From: Aureispira sp. CCB-QB1 | Lineage (GTDB): Bacteria > Bacteroidota > Bacteroidia > Chitinophagales > Saprospiraceae | Assembly (NCBI RefSeq): GCF_000724545.1 | Contig: NZ_JHBV01000049.1 | Location: 62,001 to 126,000 of the forward strand | Length of the DNA: 64,000 nt | Direction: 5' to 3' | In this document: positions 18,498 through 27,027 of the stretch, piece by piece | How positions within the stretch are numbered: position 1 is the stretch's first letter | How the letters are laid out: each line of letters begins with the position of its first letter | Notes under the pieces: generated by a model | The model's database searches: none | Told to the model about the DNA's origin: nothing | Seen by the model: the letters and a program-made list of their open reading frames with translations, nothing else | Program-made: the position numbers and the translations under genes

Positions 18498-18847
18498 TGC
18501 TGTAATATCTGATTTGGTGTACGGTGTATTATAATAGAATAAGGAACACCAAATGTAATTCTTTTTTAGGAAGGAATAAAAAAAATGGAGGAATTGTCAT
18601 CAAGAAATCCCTCCAGTAACTTTGTTTCGTATTGGTTAATAATACTTAGTTGCGTTGCTACGCTGTGGTCGTGGATTGGTTCGTTTTGCCATTTCTTACA
18701 GTCATGAACTTACGATACTGGGTTTACTTATAAGTTTTAACTTTTGTCCTTGATAATCGAATTAATGCGACTATATACAAAGTAATGTGTCTATCAATGA
18801 ACTACTAAAATAAATAGTATTGATAATGAACTAGGTAGCCGCAAGGC
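18498..18847. other. Gene-free interval between terC and a lipoprotein gene
   Basis: This interval is 350 bases long. A minus-strand terminator hairpin lies at 18578-18615. The 230 bases between it and the lipoprotein stop contain no open frame worth calling and no copy of the palindromic repeat. They may be a long 3' untranslated region or a small RNA. Confidence 0.4.
18578..18615 (-). terminator. Minus-strand intrinsic terminator
   Basis: Read on the minus strand, TGGAGGGATT pairs with AATTCCTCCA around a loop and runs into eight T (18578-18585). It lies 230 bases past the stop of the lipoprotein gene at 18848 and just upstream of terC. Confidence 0.65.
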
Positions 18848-19774
18848 TTATTGGAAGCTTGGTTTTAAACCACGAAGCCCCATGTCTACAACCGCTTCGG
18901 TTGTTCCTGCACTAGCATCAATATCCAACTCACCATTACCATTAGAATCAACCCACTCAAAGCTCTGATTGGTAGAAAAAGATAACGTTACAACAATATC
19001 TTCTGTCTCATTTCCCGTTATTTCTAATGGATTGCCATCAAAACTACCCGTAACTAAGCAAGAACCTGGAGGAGTAGGAGTAGTGGCATTTAGAGGGTTC
19101 ACAACAGTTGTAGCCTGTGCATCGCCACTATAAATAGAATTGGCACTGGAATAAGGATTACTTAAATTGGTCTCAAATGCCCAGAAGCCTTGTAGCTTGT
19201 TTGAGTTGATTGACTTGGTTCTATTTTTAGGTGTCAAATCTTTGATATAACTATTAAACCCAACAAAAGAAGCAATCGTACCTTTTTCATTATTTAGATC
19301 TGTGGTGCCAGAAGGCCAAGTAGGGACATTTTTGACATTGTAAACAATATCATAATTTTGGTAACTAACGGATACCCGAATGTGTGGATATGTTCCTGGT
19401 GTTACATCTGTCAATGGAATTTCATAAAATGTTTCACCTTCTGTTTTTACAACTGCTTTATCAAAATCAATGGCATTGTCTCCGCCAGAAGTGGTTTCTG
19501 CACCATGATAAACAATAGCCCCACCATTGACAGGAGTCAAAGCACTAGGCACTAGCTCTATTTTGTGAGCACTCATGCCATTAAATTGAGGATTTTGAGC
19601 AGCATTACCATTAGGAACACTTGAGGGTTGGGCAAAAGCATCTAATCGATCTTGTGTTGGGTCAAATTTTAACTTAAAAACAAGTTTGGCATCATTTTTC
19701 GGTGGGGTCACATTGGGTTCGCAAGCACTAAGAAAAATAGCACAGAGTATACAGAAAAGGAATGTGGTTCTCAT
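18848..19774 (-). CDS. Hypothetical lipoprotein
   Basis: 308 residues from the ATG at 19774. The signal peptide MRTTFLFCILCAIFLSAC ends in a lipobox (LSAC), so the mature protein is anchored by lipid at Cys18. The remainder is beta-rich with many Asn, Gly and Pro. A C-terminal VTLSFSTNQSFEW strand and the calcium-loop-like DSNGNGELDID stand out. An in-frame TTG 54 bases upstream is rejected because it would bury the lipobox and lies against the promoter. I recognise no family with confidence. Its own promoter is visible upstream. Confidence 0.8.
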   Translation of the reverse strand: MRTTFLFCILCAIFLSACEPNVTPPKNDAKLVFKLKFDPTQDRLDAFAQPSSVPNGNAAQNPQFNGMSAHKIELVPSALTPVNGGAIVYHGAETTSGGDNAIDFDKAVVKTEGETFYEIPLTDVTPGTYPHIRVSVSYQNYDIVYNVKNVPTWPSGTTDLNNEKGTIASFVGFNSYIKDLTPKNRTKSINSNKLQGFWAFETNLSNPYSSANSIYSGDAQATTVVNPLNATTPTPPGSCLVTGSFDGNPLEITGNETEDIVVTLSFSTNQSFEWVDSNGNGELDIDASAGTTEAVVDMGLRGLKPSFQ

Positions 19775-19832
19775 AAGAATTGTATTTAAATAATCAATAA
19801 ATTGGCAATGTTGATTTGTATTTACCAAGTAC

Positions 19833-19863
19833 CAAAAATAACACCATAAATTTGATTTTTCAA
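19833..19863 (-). promoter_or_regulatory. Promoter of the lipoprotein gene
   Basis: On the minus strand TTG (19863-19861), a spacer of 20 and TATTTTTG (19840-19833) match the Bacteroidota consensus. The -7 box lies about 58 bases before the ATG at 19774 and only 4 bases before the rejected TTG start at 19828, which supports the downstream start. Confidence 0.65.
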
Positions 19864-19979
19864 GAAAAGATACCTATCTATAATTAGGGGAAGTAGATAT
19901 AAAACTATACTTTCGATGCTGAAACCTTTTACTATATTTATTTACATCTTATTTTTTACCCCCTTAAATCTTTAGTAAA

Positions 19980-20822
19980 ATGAATACATATTTATTATTA
20001 GCAGACTTTGATTTAATGGCTTTTTTGCAAGGAGAAAGCTTTATTAATGCATTAAAATCGTTGGGCTTAGCTATTCTGGTTTGGATTGTTGGTACGATTG
20101 TTATCAACCAAGTTGTAAAAGTAATCACGAATGCTATGCAAAGAGCTAAAATGGATGCTTCTCTACGCCCATTTTTAATATCAATGATTGGTACATTGCT
20201 CAAAGTCCTATTGATGCTGGCGGTTGCAAGTACATTGGGGATGGAAGTGACATCTTTTGTAGCTATTTTAAGTGCCGCTGCTTTTGCAGTAGGAATGGCT
20301 TTACAAGGTGGTTTGGCTAATTTTGCAGGAGGAGTAATGATTTTGGTTTTCAAGCCATTTAAAATTGGTGATGTCATTATTTCGCAAGGCTTCACAGGAA
20401 AAGTGAGAGAAATTCAAATCTTTAATACCATTTTAGTAACTCCAGATAATCAAGTTATTATTTTGCCTAATGGTCCTGTTTCTAATGGGCCTATTCAAAA
20501 TATAACTATGGAACCAACTCGTCGAGTAGACATGACGTTTGGAATTGGATATGGAGATGACATTCAAAAAGCAAAAGAAGTAATTGACCAAGTCTTAAAA
20601 AGTTGTCCACATATTACTGATCATTCTAAGACGGCTGTGTTTGTATCAAGTTTGGGCGATAGCTCTGTTAATTTTGCCGTTCGTCCTTGGGCAGCTACAG
20701 CTGATTATTGGGCAGTACATTCTTATATGCAAGAGAATATTAAGTTAGAATTTGATCGAAATAATATAGGAATACCTTATCCAACCATGGATGTTAATGT
20801 ATTAAAACAAGACGAGAACTAG
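19980..20822 (+). CDS. Small-conductance mechanosensitive channel, MscS family (copy 1)
   Basis: 280 residues, the short MscS form. Three membrane helices lie at about 22-45, 62-82 and 88-118. The last is the pore helix, with the Gly/Ala pattern AAAFAVGMALQGGLANFAGGV, and runs into the FKPFKIGDVI beta domain and the C-terminal alpha/beta cage (IPYPTMDVNV). The channel opens under membrane tension and releases solutes on osmotic downshock. It is followed by a perfect terminator, then by a close paralogue; both the coding regions and the 60-base leaders are similar, so the pair arose by tandem duplication. Confidence 0.95.
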   Translation: MNTYLLLADFDLMAFLQGESFINALKSLGLAILVWIVGTIVINQVVKVITNAMQRAKMDASLRPFLISMIGTLLKVLLMLAVASTLGMEVTSFVAILSAAAFAVGMALQGGLANFAGGVMILVFKPFKIGDVIISQGFTGKVREIQIFNTILVTPDNQVIILPNGPVSNGPIQNITMEPTRRVDMTFGIGYGDDIQKAKEVIDQVLKSCPHITDHSKTAVFVSSLGDSSVNFAVRPWAATADYWAVHSYMQENIKLEFDRNNIGIPYPTMDVNVLKQDEN

Positions 20823-20848
20823 TAATAATTTTAAACAACTTCTTTGAT

Positions 20849-20884
20849 AAAAGACTATTTGAGGGACGCTCAAATAGTCTTTTT
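20849..20884 (+). terminator. Intrinsic terminator between the two MscS genes
   Basis: AAAAGACTATTTGAG and CTCAAATAGTCTTTT form a perfect 15-bp stem with a 5-base loop, followed by more T. It separates the two paralogues into independent units. Confidence 0.85.
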
Positions 20885-21046
20885 ATTTCGAATCTTCTAC
20901 AGCTTAAACATACGTTTATACAAAGTGTAAAAAATACTATTTGTCGAAAAAAAATTATGTAGATAGATAAAAAAGTGTAATTTAAGGATCAGAAACCTTT
21001 TACGAATCATTTTATTTAATCAAACCCCCATTAAATTTTTAATCAA

Positions 21047-21883
21047 ATGAATGCATTTTTATTTTTGGCTGATACCGATTTTGATATCATTGCCTTTTTG
21101 CAAGGAGAGAGTTTTTTGGATGCGCTTAAATCTTTGGGATTAGCAATTGTCGTTTGGATTGTAGGATCTATCGTTATTAATAAGGTGGTAGATATTATCA
21201 GAGCGAGCATGAAGAAAGCAAATTTTGATGTCTCCTTACGCCCTTTCTTAGTATCCATGATTAATGTACTACTGAAAGTCTTATTAATGTTGGCGGTTGC
21301 GAGTACATTGGGAATGGAAGTTACATCGTTTGTTGCCATTTTGAGTGCTGCTGCATTTGCCATTGGTATGGCGTTGCAGGGAGGTTTGGGTAACTTTGCA
21401 GGAGGAGTAATGATTTTACTATTTAAGCCTTTCAAGGTTGGTGATTTGTTAACAGCACAAGGTTTTACAGGAACCGTAAAAGAAATTCAAATCTTTAATA
21501 CAATTCTGTTAACCTTAGATAATGAAGTGATTATTATTCCTAATGGTCCATTATCTAATGGAACTATGACCAATCATTCTATGCAAGGAAAGCGAGGCGT
21601 AGCATTTACATTTGGAATTAGTTATGATGCAGATATTGATACTGCCAAAAGAGTCATCATGGAAGTAGCAGCAACTTGTGAGCATGTTATTGACTTGGAT
21701 AAATCAGGCGTTGTCGTAGCAGAGTTAGGAGATAGTTCTGTGAATTTAGCAGTGCGTCTTTGGACAGATCCTAACAATTGGTGGGATGTTTTCTTTTACA
21801 TGAATGAGCATGTTAAGAAGGCATTTGATAAAAATAATATAGGAATACCTTACCCAACTATGGATGTTAATATAACTAAGTAA
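21047..21883 (+). CDS. Small-conductance mechanosensitive channel, MscS family (copy 2)
   Basis: 278 residues, collinear with copy 1. The pore region (SFVAILSAAAFAIGMALQGG) is almost identical. The cage domain is more diverged: copy 1 has RRVDMTFGIGYGDDIQ where this has RGVAFTFGISYDADID. The N-terminus repeats the phrase FLQGES. Its leader repeats the GAAACCTTTTAC and CCCCC-TTAAAT phrases found before copy 1. Divergence concentrated in the cytoplasmic cage, the part that sets selectivity and inactivation, suggests the two channels are tuned differently (inference). Confidence 0.95.
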   Translation: MNAFLFLADTDFDIIAFLQGESFLDALKSLGLAIVVWIVGSIVINKVVDIIRASMKKANFDVSLRPFLVSMINVLLKVLLMLAVASTLGMEVTSFVAILSAAAFAIGMALQGGLGNFAGGVMILLFKPFKVGDLLTAQGFTGTVKEIQIFNTILLTLDNEVIIIPNGPLSNGTMTNHSMQGKRGVAFTFGISYDADIDTAKRVIMEVAATCEHVIDLDKSGVVVAELGDSSVNLAVRLWTDPNNWWDVFFYMNEHVKKAFDKNNIGIPYPTMDVNITK

Positions 21884-21895
21884 ACATCTTAATAT

Positions 21896-21937
21896 TACTT
21901 CGTGGAGAAATTGTATTAATTTGATTGCCACGAAGTA
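21896..21937. repeat. Short palindromic element, CTTCGTGG-arm class
   Basis: TACTTCGTGG and CCACGAAGTA are perfect 10-bp outer arms around 22 bases that include AATTTGATT, part of the core of the 140-162 bp elements. Confidence 0.65.
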
Positions 21938-21971
21938 TTAATTTAATAGTGTTATAAAATGGTAGTTAGCT

Positions 21972-22026
21972 TTGTTATTCCCTTCGGTCGTGAGCTCGCA
22001 TAGCTCGGTTCGCTGCTACTTCGTGA
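21972..22026. repeat. Dispersed repeat phrase shared with 29205-29250
   Basis: The reverse complement of this stretch (GTAGCAGCGAACC...GCTCA-GACC...GGAATAA) matches 29210-29250 with scattered differences, read by eye. Here it ends in ACTTCGTGAG, the arm motif of the palindromic family. Confidence 0.5.
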
Positions 22027-22126
22027 GTGCTGTGCAGTTGATAATCAAAGGCTTAATGTAAAATGTAATAAGTTTTTAACTTGTTGATTATCAGGGTGGT
22101 AAGATTTTTTTTAACAAACTATTGAT

Positions 22127-22172
22127 AAAAACGATGAGAGGACCAAAAAATATTATCTTCTCATCGTTTTTT
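22127..22172. terminator. Bidirectional terminator between MscS copy 2 and the VWA protein gene
   Basis: AAAAACGATGAGA (22127-22139) and TCTCATCGTTTTT (22159-22171) form a long stem with A and T tracts on either side, fitting use from both directions between convergent genes. Confidence 0.75.
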
Positions 22173-22187
22173 ATTTATTCTTAGACC

Positions 22188-23498
22188 TTAGGCTAATTGT
22201 TTGGTCATCTTAACCTTTCTTCCAGGCAAGAAATCCCAAGTGTCTTTGTCAATACCTTGGCTCGTTACCATCCATAAAATGGGTTTTCTAGAAACGACAA
22301 CAGGAGCAGGTGCATAGCCATCCGTAAAATAGACAATGGCATCAGGTAGGTGTTTTTCATTAGCAAATTCAATTGGAGCATTAAAGTCCGTTCCTCCACG
22401 ACCACTAATAAGTTCAGGCGGTCTTCCTGTGTAAGTATATTGGTTGTGAATATGTGTATCGCACTCCACAACATAAATTTCTGCTCCTTGTTTCCAAATG
22501 TGATACAACTCACCAAAAAATTCTCTTAACTCATCCTCATTGACCGAACCAGAAGTATCAATAGCTACCAAAATCTTTTGTTTTGACTGTATTTTAATTC
22601 CAGGGTTTGTACCATAACGTTTAGAAGGTCTTCGTATCGTGTTTTTTAAACGAGTACGGCTACTACTAGCTGTAAAAATACGCAAAACTCTTCGCCAGTT
22701 GACATTAGGTTTTAAAGATTCTACTAGTAAGTTGATATATTCTTGAAGACCGCCAGGCAACTTGCCATAGTCTTTGGATTTGACCCTAGAAACCGAGTTA
22801 ACAATAGATTCATTGATGGCAGCATTAATCATTTTTTGTTCGGCGCTAGACAATCTTTCAAATTCATCCCAAAACTTATGCTGATTCAACTGTTCGTTGT
22901 CTTCATTTTCCATCAACTCCTTTAAGCGATTTTGAGCTTGATTCAAACCGTTAGCCGCCTTATCGTCACTTTGAGCACTATCCTCCTCATCATCATCTCC
23001 ACAACCACTACCACCGTCTTGTTGCATATCTTGCAGTTCTTCAGATAAGCGTTTGTAGTAATAATCAATTCCTTGCCCTCTATTCAATTTGAATTCAGGA
23101 AAGTCTTCCATTCGAATGGCATCTTCTGTTAATTGGTCGGAACGAATGTATTGATTGGCAGCTAAGTCCGAAGCAATACCAAACAGCTTCTTATTGCCAA
23201 ATTCAGGAAAACGTAGCGCATGTTTGAAAACGATGTGCAGAATTTGATGTTTGATGGCGCCATAACGCAGTGCTTTGGTAGCCTCTTCGTCGCCAGGTAT
23301 TTTTAATGTGTTATCCCAATAATCTGGGTTGACAATCAATTTGATCATCTGATTGCTGCTAATGGTTGTAGCAATCGAACTCGTTCTTTCTGAAACATCT
23401 TTCAGAATACTTGTGAAAAAGTGACCATAGAAGGTCTCTTGAAGCATTAATTGAATACTTGTTTTAGCGACCTCATCTAGTATGCGTTGGTGACTCAT
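22188..23498 (-). CDS. VWA-like protein with putative metallopeptidase-fold N-terminus (DUF2201 type)
   Basis: 436 residues. Residues 1-150 match the putative metallopeptidase domain that precedes the DUF2201 VWA-like domain. The usual HExxH is here His84-Gln-Ile-Leu-His88, with the downstream DLAANQYI helix kept, so the catalytic Glu is replaced by Gln. An acidic Gln/Asp/Glu linker (about 155-205) follows. The VWA-like domain begins near 305 and keeps MIDAS residues: DTSGSV (314-319), GRGGTDF and TDGYAP. Relatives usually lie next to a MoxR-type AAA ATPase and act with it in remodelling of target proteins. No such ATPase adjoins it here. Confidence 0.88.
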   Translation of the reverse strand: MSHQRILDEVAKTSIQLMLQETFYGHFFTSILKDVSERTSSIATTISSNQMIKLIVNPDYWDNTLKIPGDEEATKALRYGAIKHQILHIVFKHALRFPEFGNKKLFGIASDLAANQYIRSDQLTEDAIRMEDFPEFKLNRGQGIDYYYKRLSEELQDMQQDGGSGCGDDDEEDSAQSDDKAANGLNQAQNRLKELMENEDNEQLNQHKFWDEFERLSSAEQKMINAAINESIVNSVSRVKSKDYGKLPGGLQEYINLLVESLKPNVNWRRVLRIFTASSSRTRLKNTIRRPSKRYGTNPGIKIQSKQKILVAIDTSGSVNEDELREFFGELYHIWKQGAEIYVVECDTHIHNQYTYTGRPPELISGRGGTDFNAPIEFANEKHLPDAIVYFTDGYAPAPVVVSRKPILWMVTSQGIDKDTWDFLPGRKVKMTKQLA

Positions 23499-23668
23499 CT
23501 TTTTAGTTACAGCGTGATTTAATATAGGCTTATTGCCTTATCATAGAAAAATGTATCCGTGTGATATATTTTTTTACTTTGTAGATACATGTCTATAAAC
23601 AGACAAAAAACACAAAATATTATCATATAGTTCAAACTATAAAATTAATAGATTTTTGTTAAAAACGT

Positions 23669-25090
23669 TCAAGCTGTTATGGTTTTTCTAGCAATTTCTT
23701 GAATCTGTTGCCAAGCATGTTTAATATGATGTGCTTTAACAAAGGTTTGTCCTATGACTAGTCTTATAGCATATTGCCCCTTGATCTTTGTGTGTGTCAA
23801 GTACAGAAGACCAGTTTTGTTGAGGTGTTGCAAAATAGTTTCATTAATATTGTTTAGTGTTGCTGCATCGTTGATAGGAGTAGGGTGATAACGAAAGCAA
23901 ACAAGATTTAAACTGGTAGGAGCTAAGATCTCAAAATCAGTACTTGTCTGAATCCAACTAGTAAGTTCTTGTGCTAAATCAATGTGTGTTCGCAACTGTT
24001 TTTGCAAACCTTTGACACCATAGGAGCGGAGCACAAACCATAATTTAAGGGCTCTAAAACGTCTTCCTAAAGGTACTCCCCAGTCTCTATAATCGTTGAC
24101 AATACCTCTATTGGTTGTTTTTAAATATTCGGGTAATATTTCAAAGGTTCTCAAGAGGCATTCTTGGTCTTTTATAAAATAAACAGAGCAATCAAAATTA
24201 GTCAACAGCCATTTGTGAGGATTAAAAACAAAACTATCAACTTGCTCTATACCCTGAATCATCCACTGAAACTCAGGCAAAATTAAAGCAGAACCAGCAT
24301 AAGCTGCATCGACATGTAGCCATATAGCATATTTTTGACTAATAGCAGCAATCTCTTGTAGTGGATCAATGGCAGTGGTTCCCGTGGTTCCAATTGCAGC
24401 AACAATACAGGTTGGATGAAGTCCATTGTTGATATCTTCCTGAATGGCTTGTTCTAGGGCATCTCCTCGCATAAGGAGTTGATCATCAACAGGTATTTTA
24501 ACTAAGTTTTTTTTACCCAAACCTGCAATTTTTACAGCTTTTTCAATTGATGAGTGTGTTTCTGTTGAACAGTATACTCTAAGGTTATTGGCTGTGATAC
24601 CGTTTTGATTGCTATCAAAATTCGTTGCTTTTTCTCGAGCAGATAAAATTGCAGTTAAGGTAGCTGTAGAGGCGGTATCTTGAATAACCCCTTCAAAATT
24701 ATCAGGAATACCCATTAAATCTCTTAGCCAATTCATGACACGTTCTTCCAATTCTGCAGCAGCAGGAGAGGTATCCCAAATCATACATTGTGCGCCTAAA
24801 GTAGCAGTAAGCATTTCACCCAAAATAGAGGGAAAAGAGGTGTTGGCTGGAAAATAAGCAAAAAAGTTAGGGTGCTGCCAATGGGTAATGCCAGGTAAAA
24901 TAATGTCTTGAAAATCTTTAAATATTGCAGACATTGCTTCTCCTTCAATCGGTGCTTGAGCAGGTAGTTGATTATAGATTTCCCTAGGTTGAACTTGTGC
25001 TTTGACAGGATAGTCTTCGATTTGCTCAAAATAATCTGCCATCCAATCTACCATTAGGTGAGCATAGTGGCGAAATTCTTTATTTTTCAT
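23669..25090 (-). CDS. Pyridoxal-phosphate-dependent aromatic-L-amino-acid decarboxylase
   Basis: 473 residues, group II decarboxylase of the AADC/TDC branch. The PLP lysine is Lys293 in FNPHKWLLTNFDCS. Asp261 in HVDAAYAGSA pairs with the pyridinium, THSSIEKA (179-186) holds the cofactor-stacking His, and WQHPNFFAYFPA (71-82) is the substrate-pocket segment shared with animal AADC. The expected reaction is decarboxylation of Trp, Phe, Tyr or L-DOPA to the amine; which one is used cannot be told by eye. The gene's leader holds a perfect 22-bp inverted repeat just before the ATG. The PEBP gene lies upstream on the same strand. Confidence 0.93.
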   Translation of the reverse strand: MKNKEFRHYAHLMVDWMADYFEQIEDYPVKAQVQPREIYNQLPAQAPIEGEAMSAIFKDFQDIILPGITHWQHPNFFAYFPANTSFPSILGEMLTATLGAQCMIWDTSPAAAELEERVMNWLRDLMGIPDNFEGVIQDTASTATLTAILSAREKATNFDSNQNGITANNLRVYCSTETHSSIEKAVKIAGLGKKNLVKIPVDDQLLMRGDALEQAIQEDINNGLHPTCIVAAIGTTGTTAIDPLQEIAAISQKYAIWLHVDAAYAGSALILPEFQWMIQGIEQVDSFVFNPHKWLLTNFDCSVYFIKDQECLLRTFEILPEYLKTTNRGIVNDYRDWGVPLGRRFRALKLWFVLRSYGVKGLQKQLRTHIDLAQELTSWIQTSTDFEILAPTSLNLVCFRYHPTPINDAATLNNINETILQHLNKTGLLYLTHTKIKGQYAIRLVIGQTFVKAHHIKHAWQQIQEIARKTITA

Positions 25091-25091
25091 A

Positions 25092-25179
25092 ATTTGATTT
25101 TTATTTAATTTGAACTTAATGCGCTATCGTACGATTTTTCCACGAAGTAATGTAAACTCAAATTAAATAAAAATCAAAT
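25092..25179. repeat. Perfect 22-bp inverted repeat in the decarboxylase leader, flanking a palindrome-family remnant
   Basis: The stretches 25092-25113 and 25158-25179 are exact reverse complements (ATTTGATTTTTATTTAATTT...). The 44 bases between contain CGATTTTTCCACGAAGTA, the same as the right end of the 140/162 bp palindromic elements. The left arm ends one base before the ATG codon at 25088-25090, so the hairpin would sit on the ribosome-binding region of the mRNA. Confidence 0.7.
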
Positions 25180-25202
25180 CTTATACAAGTTGTTAAAAAG
25201 AA

Positions 25203-25745
25203 CTATCGTTTATAATAGACAACAATAGAAGCTTTCTCAATGGTTTTGGAATTGATCATATAACCCACTAACGCAGGATTCGCCTTTTCGTCTACGCCTA
25301 ATTTATCTGTATTAAGGGCATAAACAGTAAGAATATAGGTGTGAAAACCGTGACCTTCTGGCGGGCAAGGACCTCCGTAACCAATAGTTCCATAGTCTGT
25401 TAAGCTTTGAATTACTCCTGTTGGCAGCAGGTCGCTTTGAGCTTTTCCTGCTCCACTTTTTAGCTCTTTAGTCGTACTAGGAATATCAAAAGCTAGCCAA
25501 TGCCACCAGCCACTACCTGTTGGCGCATCAGGATCGTACATTGTAATGGCAAAACTTTTGGTGCCTTTAGGGGCATTTTTCCATGATAATTGTGGTGAAA
25601 TATTTTCTCCTGTGCAGCCAAAGCCGTTAAAAACTTGTTGGAGGGTAGCTTGTCCTCCTAAGTCGTTGCTTTCCAAAGTAAATGTTTGAGCTTTTAGATT
25701 GAATGAAAATAAAAAGATAGAGATGAATACTAAAAATTGATACAT
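25203..25745 (-). CDS. PEBP family protein (YbhB/YbcL-like, Raf kinase inhibitor-like)
   Basis: 180 residues with a signal peptide (ending NLKA), so secreted or periplasmic. PEBP motifs are complete: GENISPQLSW, the anion-pocket YDPDAPTGSGWWHW and YGGPCPPEGHGFHTY. The bacterial members bind small anions or phospholipid head groups, and their function is largely unknown. The gene lies upstream of the decarboxylase on the same strand, 112 bases away, and has a -7 promoter candidate of its own. Confidence 0.92.
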   Translation of the reverse strand: MYQFLVFISIFLFSFNLKAQTFTLESNDLGGQATLQQVFNGFGCTGENISPQLSWKNAPKGTKSFAITMYDPDAPTGSGWWHWLAFDIPSTTKELKSGAGKAQSDLLPTGVIQSLTDYGTIGYGGPCPPEGHGFHTYILTVYALNTDKLGVDEKANPALVGYMINSKTIEKASIVVYYKR

Positions 25746-25830
25746 AAGATAAAAGTTTTAATGGTGCAACGTTTTGCAAACAGCATACAAGAGGTCTACA
25801 ATGTTTGTTGCTAAATATTTTAACTAAGTA

Positions 25831-25838
25831 CAAAAGTA
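25831..25838 (-). promoter_or_regulatory. -7 promoter box TACTTTTG for the PEBP gene
   Basis: The minus strand reads TACTTTTG, 86 bases before the start at 25745. A TTG at 25866-25864 is 25 bases upstream, slightly beyond the usual spacing. Confidence 0.4.
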
Positions 25839-25883
25839 TTCTATAAGAAGATACTAAAAAGGTCAACAGGTATGCTAAAAAGC

Positions 25884-26732
25884 TCATTTGTTGGAAATAC
25901 TCCTAGAAGGGAGCTGTTCACTGGGTAGTTGACCAAAATGTTTTTTGTAAGCTCTAGTGAAACTAGAAAGGGTTTTGTATCCCAAGTCAGTAAAAATTTC
26001 AGAAGGCCGTTTGCCTTGTTGCAACAATTGCAAGGCATTATTCATCCGTTGGTTTGTCATCCATTTGTGGGGTGAAGTGCGATAAAATTTGGCAAAATAA
26101 CGCTTAAAAGTAGAGGTACTCATGTTGCATAAAAATGCCAATTCATCCAAACTCAAGTTGGAGTAAATATTGTTTTCAACACTATATCTAAAATGTGTTT
26201 CTATGTTTGTATGTCGTTGAGAAAGAAAAGAATCTAAGATTTGGGGCTCTCTGTGCAACAAATAGAGCATGATCTCTTGAAATTTGATGGTTAGAATTTC
26301 TTGAGATAATTGTTGATGGGGTAAAATTTCTAAAGAACGACGAAAATTTTGAGTGTAATTGTCATAGCTAAATTTTAAGACATTTTTGCAAAGCTTCTCA
26401 GAAGGAAGAGGTGTAATGGCATATTTTTGTTGAAAATCGTGCAAAATCTTGTCATTAAATGTCAACAAACAGCTTTCATAACTATTAGAATCCAGTCCCT
26501 TTTTTTCTGTCATCAAACAAACTGGGTTCGTAATGAGCGTAAATTCGTTGTTATTGATGGATAAAATCCCATCGGTGTTGTGGATTTGTTTTTGACCCTC
26601 AATTAGAAAACTAAATACATATTGAGAGAAAGCTACTTTACTTTTTATTAACTCTGTCTTACTTTTGTAATGGATTAAATTAATATCCTGTGTATTGGTA
26701 AGTATGTCATTGGGAACAGATACTTGTTTCAT
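25884..26732 (-). CDS. AraC-family transcriptional regulator
   Basis: 282 residues. The N-terminal half is a cupin-like sensory domain (SFLIEGQKQIHNTDGILSINNNEFTLI). The C-terminal 100 residues carry two helix-turn-helix units (LDELAFLCNMSTSTFKRYFAKFY; the second with ALQLLQQGKRPSEIFTDLGY) and the AraC end motif SSFTRAYKKHFGQLPS. It is transcribed away from the helical-repeat protein gene, with a 140-bp palindromic element in the divergent gap, and lies upstream of the PEBP and decarboxylase genes, which it might control. Confidence 0.9.
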   Translation of the reverse strand: MKQVSVPNDILTNTQDINLIHYKSKTELIKSKVAFSQYVFSFLIEGQKQIHNTDGILSINNNEFTLITNPVCLMTEKKGLDSNSYESCLLTFNDKILHDFQQKYAITPLPSEKLCKNVLKFSYDNYTQNFRRSLEILPHQQLSQEILTIKFQEIMLYLLHREPQILDSFLSQRHTNIETHFRYSVENNIYSNLSLDELAFLCNMSTSTFKRYFAKFYRTSPHKWMTNQRMNNALQLLQQGKRPSEIFTDLGYKTLSSFTRAYKKHFGQLPSEQLPSRSISNK

Positions 26733-26869
26733 CTGGTTGTAATCTTGTAAAGTTGATAAAAGGAAGCGGCAGACGACGGATTTTTAATAGCTAGAAAGAT
26801 AATTGAAAATTGAGTGTTTTACAAAATGACCAACTAAAAAAGCTTTTTTAGATTAATCTTTTTTAATAA

Positions 26870-27009
26870 TACTCCGTTGATTTTTTAGTTTTTCTACGAA
26901 AAACGTAAAAAAGCATCTTGCATTAGTTTGATTATCAGCCTTTTAGCACAAAAGCCAACAAAAGTACATCTTACTGATAATCAAACTAATACGATTTTTC
27001 AACGGAGTA
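26870..27009. repeat. 140-bp palindromic element, copy A (CTCCGTTG-arm class)
   Basis: The outer arms TACTCCGTTGA and TCAACGGAGTA are perfect, and the inner arms TTAGTTTGATTATCAG and CTGATAATCAAACTAA are also perfect. The left half carries an extra stretch with CTACGAAAAACGTAAAAAAGC that is missing from the right half. Both ends carry TA, compatible with a TA target duplication. It ends 18 bases before the ATG of the helical-repeat protein gene. Confidence 0.85.
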
Positions 27010-27027
27010 ATGTTTTAAGAAAACTTT

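Larger units (their letters stand above)
21884..22187. other. Convergent gap with palindromic repeats
   Basis: This 304-base gap between convergent genes holds a 42-bp palindromic element (21896-21937), a 45-base phrase shared with 29205-29250 in inverted orientation, a TTGATAATCA inverted pair at about 22042-22093 and a terminator (22127-22172). Confidence 0.5.
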
